The notes under the pieces are model-generated. The model did not search any database. It worked only from the letters and a program-made list of their open reading frames with translations, and was not told where the DNA came from. Position numbers and translations under genes: made by a program. Shown here one piece after another: positions 19,935 to 25,604 of a stretch of DNA of 25,604 bases (within the stretch, counting starts at the first letter, position 1; each line of letters starts with the position of its first letter). The stretch is from Globomyces pollinis-pini. Lineage: Eukaryota > Chytridiomycota > Chytridiomycetes > Rhizophydiales > Globomycetaceae. The DNA is taken from assembly GCA_025399215.1 (NCBI GenBank), contig MU621329.1, forward strand, positions 1-25,604, read 5' to 3'.

Positions 19935-20735
19935 GATCTATAAATTGTAGAATTATTGGAAATGGAATTTTTTAATATATAAACAGTTCGGAGTTTCGAT
20001 ATCAAAAAACGTGATTTTACGAGTGCTAACATCAGATCTAACCTACGTGTTATTTATCAGTGGTATAATGTTGGAATTTTGGTTTAATAAAGAGTTATTG
20101 GTAGTGAAATTGATTGCTCATTACGATGAAGATTAGAGACCCTGGTTCATAATTCAGTTTTAATAATCTTTAATTGTATCATGGATAAATAGCAATTCTA
20201 TTGGAACTATTTGTGAAGTATCTGAAACCATTTCATTAAAGATACGGTTTACGAGTTGTTGGTTCCCCCGCCATTTCTTTGAAATAAAACATCATGTCGC
20301 AATTCAACACAGACAATTTACTAAATAAAGAATTTTAATTTTAGTATGTAGTTCTGTCCTTTGTGTGGTTGAAAAGCATTGCTGTTAAGTACTGCTTGAA
20401 GGTTGTACCACTATTGCTTGAACTTACTACTGATTGTCCAACCTGCACAATTGCTACACAACTGGATGATATCTCATACAATCAACTAAACCAAATCCGT
20501 ATTTATGATTCTAAAGAATGTAATTACAGAGACTCCAATGAAGGTGATTACAGAGTGCCTCGTTCAATTAAATGACGAAGCAGAAACCAATCGAAAAAAT
20601 GACCAAAACTAAACGTTCACTAGGAATGAAATGCTTTAGGTCAAGTAACTCATGATATCAATACTATGTTCAGTGTCCAATGTTCAATATTTGAGGTTCT
20701 AAAACGCGGGTAGATCCGATACACAGCCATACCTT
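19935..20735. other. Intergenic, between divergent GT2 and lipase genes
   Basis: This should hold both promoters. An open stretch at 20363-20575 (70 codons, containing LLLELTTDCPTC) has no recognised domain. A short minus-strand ATG frame near 20273 is also unsupported. Confidence 0.35.
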
Positions 20736-20810
20736 ATGGCACTTACAGAAGAGGTCGTCGCCCTAAATGAGGTTTATAAAAGAATCAAAATAATACCAAA
20801 ATTATTATGA
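20736..20810 (+). promoter_or_regulatory. Upstream ORF overlapping the lipase start (ATGA)
   Basis: An ATG at 20736 opens a 24-codon frame (MALTEEVVALNEVYKRIKII...) whose TGA stop at 20808-20810 overlaps the lipase ATG at 20807-20809. If transcribed with the gene, it would make lipase translation depend on leaky scanning or re-initiation. Whether the transcript starts upstream of 20736 is unknown. Confidence 0.35.
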
Positions 20811-21996
20811 CTTTTGATTTACCATTCATTTCTACAAACAATTCTAGTCCTGTAAAGAATCACTTAGTAGTACTCATTCATGGTGTCAATGGGAAAGGAA
20901 CGGATTTTGATTATATTGCAACGGAAATCAAATTAACTGCAAATGATACTTTGGATGTTCAACAACCATTGTGTAATCAAGGTGTCTCGCATGTATTGAT
21001 AATTCTTTTAATTGGTAGGATGGAATCAAAATATGTGCTGAACGTTATTTACATTGGATTCAAAATTATATTGAATTAAATCCTCATATTGATTCGATTT
21101 CATTTATTGGACATGTATGAACGATGTTATTAATCCATAGTCATTAGGAGGGATTTATGCTAGATGTTTGGTAGGATTACTTCACCATCATCAAATAATA
21201 CCAAAAGTATTGACACCAATCTACTTTATTGCTTTATCAGCACCACATATTACCCCTGATTGGCATATGGGTAAAACGTTAAATGCAAAAGCATTGAAAT
21301 TGATTATTGGACAATCTGGCAAAGACTTGGCAACCACAGATGCGATAGGCAGCGATAATGATCCAATACTCTTGGAGTTATCGAAACCTCACTATACTAA
21401 TGTATTGCTCTTATTTACAAAGATTATGGTATGATAAATGTTATCATTAATTATTCAGACGTATGCCAACATTCGTTCCGATCCAGTTGTAGAATATGGA
21501 AATGCAAATCTAACCAGATATCATTACTGCAACCACAAAGCAAAACTAAAGTTTAAAGGTAAAATATCATTGTAATTTATGTATAGACGTGAAACTTCCA
21601 TACGTATTTGAACATGAAGATCCTATTGAGTTAATACCACAACATCAAATCAACTCTATTCAGGATGAAATGTTAAACAACCTCATGTGTTTACCATGGA
21701 CACGATATGCAATCATTCCATCCAGACCCATTCTTGCACATGCAGATATGATTGTTAGATTCAAGAAACATAGTCTTAAACATGGAAAACGTATCGTTGA
21801 GCATATAGCTTCCCATTTCGAGCCTCATATACTTGAACATAATGATTCCGCATCCACAATGAACACAGACTCGAATCTTAGTGATTATAGGAATTCTACA
21901 GGTGTAGCTATACCCAGTCAAATCCTTGGACGAAATTTAGACAATTTTAGATCTCATTCATGCGATTCTTACCGAACAAACAACACATTCTTTTGA
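20807..21996 (+). CDS. ROG1/DUF676-type serine lipase (alpha/beta hydrolase)
   Basis: Five exons (20807-20992, 21019-21114, 21141-21428, 21459-21558, 21587-21996) with introns of 26, 26, 30 and 28 nt give 359 residues. LVVLIHGVNG (HG at 25-26) forms the oxyanion region, FIGHSLGGIYAR (S95) is the nucleophile elbow, ALSAPHI follows it, TYANIRSDPVVEYGNA supplies the likely acid D198, and ILAHADMIVR the likely His275. This is the order in yeast ROG1-type lipases, which act on monoacylglycerol or phospholipid. The tail after residue 290 is Ser/Asn-rich without a domain. An intron falls between H94 and S95, inside the nucleophile elbow. No signal peptide is seen, so it is probably cytosolic or membrane-associated. 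Its start overlaps an upstream ORF. Confidence 0.88.
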
Positions 21997-22226
21997 ATAC
22001 AATTTAGATTACTGTAATATAATTTAATACAAGTTACACTATCTATTACGTCTAAATTTCATACACCATATGCATCTGATTCACTTGGAGACATTTCGAT
22101 CCATTGATTTTCTTTTATAGGGAACAAACAAATAAGAAATACAATATTGAAATGAAACCCTAAATTTTGTTCATTTTTCTTTACCTTTTATCTGATCTAT
22201 ACCATTGAAAGAGAATCTAAAGGTTT

Positions 22227-25208
22227 ATGACTGTTTCTTCGCTATCCGTTCATTTTTATACCACTAAAACTCATCTAAAATGGGAAAGATCATTCAGTCA
22301 TTTGGAAAACCTTCCTATCGAACTTATATACCAGATTTTATACTACTTGTCCATTCAGGATTTCTTATCATTCATTCGATCATCAAAGACTCTATCAAAA
22401 GCTACGTTCACTGTAAGACAATTACAGGATCTACTTTCTTCAAAAAACCTAATCAAAAAACTAAATTATTTCAAATGGTCATTGAAAATAAAATCTTTTG
22501 ATCCATCTGTGAATGAAAATCAAGCTATCATATATGCTGCTCAAATAGGTCACCTCGAAATTGTCAAGTTGCTATTGAATGATCCAAGAGTTGATCCTTC
22601 TGCTAGTAGTAATCAAGCTCTCATAAAAGCTACAATTTATGGTCACAAGAGTGTAGTTCAAACATTACTAAAGCATCCAATGGTTAATCCAGCCGTAAAT
22701 CAAAATGCACCTTTCACTTATGCTGTTCAAAATGACCGTCAGGAGATAGTACAGATGTATCTGAATGATCCCAGAGTTAACCCATCAGCCAATCGTAATC
22801 GAGCTTTTGAAATAGCCGTCTCAATGAATCGCAAAAAAATAGTACAAATGTTATTGTCAAGAGTCGACCCATCCGCTAATAATAGTCGAGCTATTGATTT
22901 GGGTGCCAAAAAAGGGTGCAAAGAAATAGTTCAACTCTTATTGAATGATGGGCGGGCCGATCCAGCTGCTAATCATAATCGAGCTTTCGAAACGGCTGTT
23001 ACACTGAATCGCAAGGAAATAGTCCTGCTATTACTTAATGATGAACGAGTTAACCCAGCTGCCAATGATCATCGAGTTTTCGAAACGGCTGTTAAAATGA
23101 ATCACAAGGAAATAGTCAAAATATTATTACATGATAGGAGAGTTAATCCATCTGCTAAGAATAATATTGCAATACAAACTGCTATAAGAAAGAATTACAA
23201 GGAAATCGTAGAGATGCTACTGGATGATGCTAGAGTTGACCCCTTTGTTGGTGGTAACCGTCCTTTAATTACGGCGGTGGTACTTGGATCGACTGAAATG
23301 CTGACAACCTTACTAAACTGCCTTATCCATCCGGCAAAACACGTCAAGGAAGCCATGAAGCTTGCAGTTTCTCAAGACCATGTCGTAATGATCCATTTGC
23401 TTCGTCACTACGATCCATATGCCAACGGGTTAGCCTTAATTCTTTCTGTCAAAAGAGATGGCAAGAAAGCGGTTCAACGGTTACTTAAGGATATAAGAGT
23501 TGATCCATGTGCTTATGGTAATCGAGCTTTCGAAGTTGCTGTTGGTATGGCTAGGAAGGAAATCATCCAGCTATTCCTGAATGACGCAAGGGTTGATCCA
23601 TCAGCAAACAATAACCGAGCTTTCGAAATTGCCGTTAAAATGAATCACATTGAAATCGTTCAACTGCTACTGAATGATGCAAGAATTGAACCATCCGCTC
23701 ATGATAATCGAGCTTTTGAAATCGCTGTTGAAATGGGACTTATTGAAATCTTTCGGCTGCTACTAAGTGATTCAAGAATTGACTTATCTGCTAAATTTAA
23801 TCAAATACTTGATATGGCTGTTAGAATGAATCGAATTGAAATCGTTCGTCTGCTAATGATTAACGCAAAAATTGATCCATCTGCTAATTTTAATCAAGCA
23901 TTTGAATTGGCTGTTCAAATGGATCATATTCAAATCGTTCAGCTACTACTCAACAGCAAAAGAATACCTGCTTTTGAAAATCAAGGATTAGAAATGGCTG
24001 TGAAAATGAAACATATTCAAATCGTCCAGCTTCTACTAAATGATGTAACAATTCATTCTTCTGTGAAAGCAAAGGGGGCACTGGAAATGGCTGTTAAAAC
24101 GAAAGATGTTAAAATCGTTCAGCTTCTGCTAAGTGATGCAAGAATTAAACCTTTTCTTAATTATGATCAAGCATTGGGAATGGCTGTCCAGATGAATCAT
24201 GTTAAAATCGTCCAACTGCTACTGAATGATACGAGAATTGATCCGTCTTATAACCATAGTCGAGCATTGGAAATGGCTGTTAAAATGAATCGAATTGAAA
24301 TTGTTCGGCTAGTACTTGACAACGCACTAATTGCTCTATCTGATAGTGGCAATCAAGCATTAGAAAGAGCGTTTGCTTTTGAAGTTGCTGTTACAATGAA
24401 TCGCACGGAAATTTTCAAAATTTTGTTGCATGATAGGAGAGTTGATCCATCTGCCAAGAATAATATTGCAATACAAACTGCCATTAGAAAGAATTACAAG
24501 GAAATCGTAGAGATGCTACTGGATGATGGTAGAGTTGATCCCTTTGCTGGTGGTAATCGTCCTTTAGTTACGGCGGTGGTACTTGAATTCACTGAAATGC
24601 TGCAAATTTTACTGGACCGCCTTATTCATCCATCAAATCACGTCAATGATGCCATTCAACTTGCATTTACATTCGGTCATCTCGAAATGGCTGATATTCT
24701 TTGTCGCTATAAAATATTGGATCCATATGTGACTGTTGCAGCCTTAATTCTTTCTGTTGAAAGAGATGGCAAGGAAGCGGCTCAGCGACTACTTAATGAC
24801 ACAAGATTTTACCCGGCTTCTCACAGCAATCGAGTTTTCCAAATTGCTATTGGTATGGCTAACAAGGCAATCATCCAGCTATTCCTAAATGATTCAAGGG
24901 TTGATCCATCGACAAACAATAACCTAGCTTTCGAAATTGCTGTTAGAATGAATCACATTGAAATCGTTCAACTGCTACTGAATGATGCGAGAATTGATCC
25001 ATCGGCTAATGATAATCGAGCTTTTGAAATCGCGGTTGAAATGGGACATATTGAAATTGTGAAAATGTTACTACATGATCTCATTGATCCATCCGAGAAT
25101 GGGAATCGAGCTTTGGAAATTGCTACCAGTATGAAACACAAGGAAATAGCTCATCTTTTATTGAAAGATGCAAGGGTGAACTCATCTGTAACTGTCAATC
25201 GAATGTGA
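22227..25208 (+). CDS. F-box protein with about 29 ankyrin repeats
   Basis: A single exon encodes 993 residues. Residues about 25-60 (LENLPIELIYQILYYLSIQD then FLSFIRSSKTL) are an F-box, the Skp1-binding part of SCF ubiquitin ligases. The rest is about 29 units of roughly 32 residues of the form NNRAFEIAVKMNHIEIVQLL followed by LNDARVDPSA, a degenerate ankyrin repeat. A likely role is substrate recognition for ubiquitination; the target is unknown. Two segments, 23130-23775 and 24429-25065, are near copies offset by 1299 nt (433 codons), with an odd junction (QALERAFAFEVAV) just before the second, indicating in-frame internal duplication. Lack of introns over 3 kb contrasts with nearly all neighbours. 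Proteins of this type form large expanded families in early-diverging fungi. Confidence 0.9.
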   Translation: MTVSSLSVHFYTTKTHLKWERSFSHLENLPIELIYQILYYLSIQDFLSFIRSSKTLSKATFTVRQLQDLLSSKNLIKKLNYFKWSLKIKSFDPSVNENQAIIYAAQIGHLEIVKLLLNDPRVDPSASSNQALIKATIYGHKSVVQTLLKHPMVNPAVNQNAPFTYAVQNDRQEIVQMYLNDPRVNPSANRNRAFEIAVSMNRKKIVQMLLSRVDPSANNSRAIDLGAKKGCKEIVQLLLNDGRADPAANHNRAFETAVTLNRKEIVLLLLNDERVNPAANDHRVFETAVKMNHKEIVKILLHDRRVNPSAKNNIAIQTAIRKNYKEIVEMLLDDARVDPFVGGNRPLITAVVLGSTEMLTTLLNCLIHPAKHVKEAMKLAVSQDHVVMIHLLRHYDPYANGLALILSVKRDGKKAVQRLLKDIRVDPCAYGNRAFEVAVGMARKEIIQLFLNDARVDPSANNNRAFEIAVKMNHIEIVQLLLNDARIEPSAHDNRAFEIAVEMGLIEIFRLLLSDSRIDLSAKFNQILDMAVRMNRIEIVRLLMINAKIDPSANFNQAFELAVQMDHIQIVQLLLNSKRIPAFENQGLEMAVKMKHIQIVQLLLNDVTIHSSVKAKGALEMAVKTKDVKIVQLLLSDARIKPFLNYDQALGMAVQMNHVKIVQLLLNDTRIDPSYNHSRALEMAVKMNRIEIVRLVLDNALIALSDSGNQALERAFAFEVAVTMNRTEIFKILLHDRRVDPSAKNNIAIQTAIRKNYKEIVEMLLDDGRVDPFAGGNRPLVTAVVLEFTEMLQILLDRLIHPSNHVNDAIQLAFTFGHLEMADILCRYKILDPYVTVAALILSVERDGKEAAQRLLNDTRFYPASHSNRVFQIAIGMANKAIIQLFLNDSRVDPSTNNNLAFEIAVRMNHIEIVQLLLNDARIDPSANDNRAFEIAVEMGHIEIVKMLLHDLIDPSENGNRALEIATSMKHKEIAHLLLKDARVNSSVTVNRM

Positions 25209-25518
25209 AATAGTGGTACTTGGTATCGAAAAGGTTGAAATATACAAGTATCCAATGATATTGATGTATATATTTCGACAGTCTTGAGTATTATAATTGA
25301 GATTTCAATACTGGAGAGTGTCTAATTACTTGTGATGGTAGGATGTATGCCCGATGATAAGGTTTTCAAACAACTACAAATCCAAATCTCTTGATAAGCA
25401 ACTTTGACTAACAAAATTCGTTTCAATGCACAGTTTCAAATTTCGGGTGATCCTCAATGTTTAAAAGTGATTTTGGTAAATCCAACTCCTAATTTGTCCA
25501 GAATTCTTAGAGTGCAAT
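25209..25518. other. Intergenic, 3' of the ankyrin gene
   Basis: No gene, RNA or clear repeat was seen before the tandem array. Confidence 0.35.
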
Positions 25519-25604
25519 TTATTCTAAAAAACTTTTCCACTTATTCTAAAAAACTTTTAATCTATTCTAAAACGTTTTGCACTTATTCTAAAAGTATTTC
25601 CATT
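25519..25604. repeat. Tandem repeat array, four 20-22 bp units, running off the window
   Basis: The units are 25519-25540, 25541-25562, 25563-25582 and 25583-25604, each with TATTCTAAAA followed by a T-rich part (ACTTTT, CGTTTT or GTATTT). Unit 3 includes the palindrome AAAACGTTTT at 25569-25578. The array probably continues beyond the window. It may be a minisatellite or clustered protein-binding sites. Confidence 0.7.

Noticed and set aside
20230..20275. Minus-strand mini-gene starting MAGEPTTRKP
   Set aside because: Only about two dozen codons even with a 24-nt intron, and no supporting signal.
20363..20575. 70-codon open frame as a gene
   Set aside because: No ATG at the open start, no domain, and no splice partners found.
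1..25604. tRNA, rRNA, CRISPR arrays, intact transposon
   Set aside because: No T-loop consensus with matching stems, no regular spaced direct repeats beyond the short terminal array, and no transposase, integrase or reverse transcriptase motif was found.

Overview
The window looks like nuclear DNA of a fungus, most likely a zoosporic early-diverging lineage (chytrid-like). Reasons: three velvet-domain genes (a fungus-specific transcription-factor family); animal-like genes kept outside Dikarya (ZFPL1, a prominin-type five-span membrane protein, a Reeler-domain protein); a long F-box/ankyrin protein of the LLLNDxRVDPSAN type; and AT-rich DNA with many introns. I reconstructed 43 introns in ten genes by joining frames across GT...AG pairs. 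Forty are only 25-36 nt long, all begin GTA and nearly all end TAG. Lineage assignment is inference.

Layout. (1) 1-8960 is gene-poor. It holds three tandem velvet paralogues on the + strand (2025-2735, 5873-6550, 7947-8620) set in debris: a decayed gene with a type-3-copper-like CuB motif and an inverted protein-coding fragment (about 430-810), a block copied upstream of velvet 1 and again upstream of velvet 3, and several degraded coding repeats between velvet 1 and 2. (2) 8961-9523 is a small zinc-finger-like gene that is probably decaying. (3) 9568-12151, minus strand: a seven-span membrane protein, a Reeler-domain GPI-anchored surface protein and magnesium-dependent phosphatase 1. (4) 12266-17835, plus strand: a doubtful 90-residue gene, an 835-residue prominin-like protein with 13 exons, a PNPOx-fold flavoprotein with a C-terminal membrane anchor, and ZFPL1. 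(5) 17926-19934, minus strand: a 599-residue family 2 glycosyltransferase, convergent with ZFPL1. (6) 20736-25208, plus strand: a ROG1/DUF676-type serine lipase with an overlapping upstream ORF, then an intronless 993-residue F-box/ankyrin protein. (7) A 20-22 bp tandem repeat runs off the right end.

The genes do not form one pathway. Several concern the cell surface or endomembranes: Reeler-GPI, prominin-like, seven-span, GT2 and the Golgi protein ZFPL1. The most notable signals are the ultrashort introns and a 90-nt ZFPL1 intron that divides exactly into three complete introns (31+29+30 nt) joined by zero-length exons. No mobile element with intact ends, CRISPR array, rRNA or tRNA was seen.
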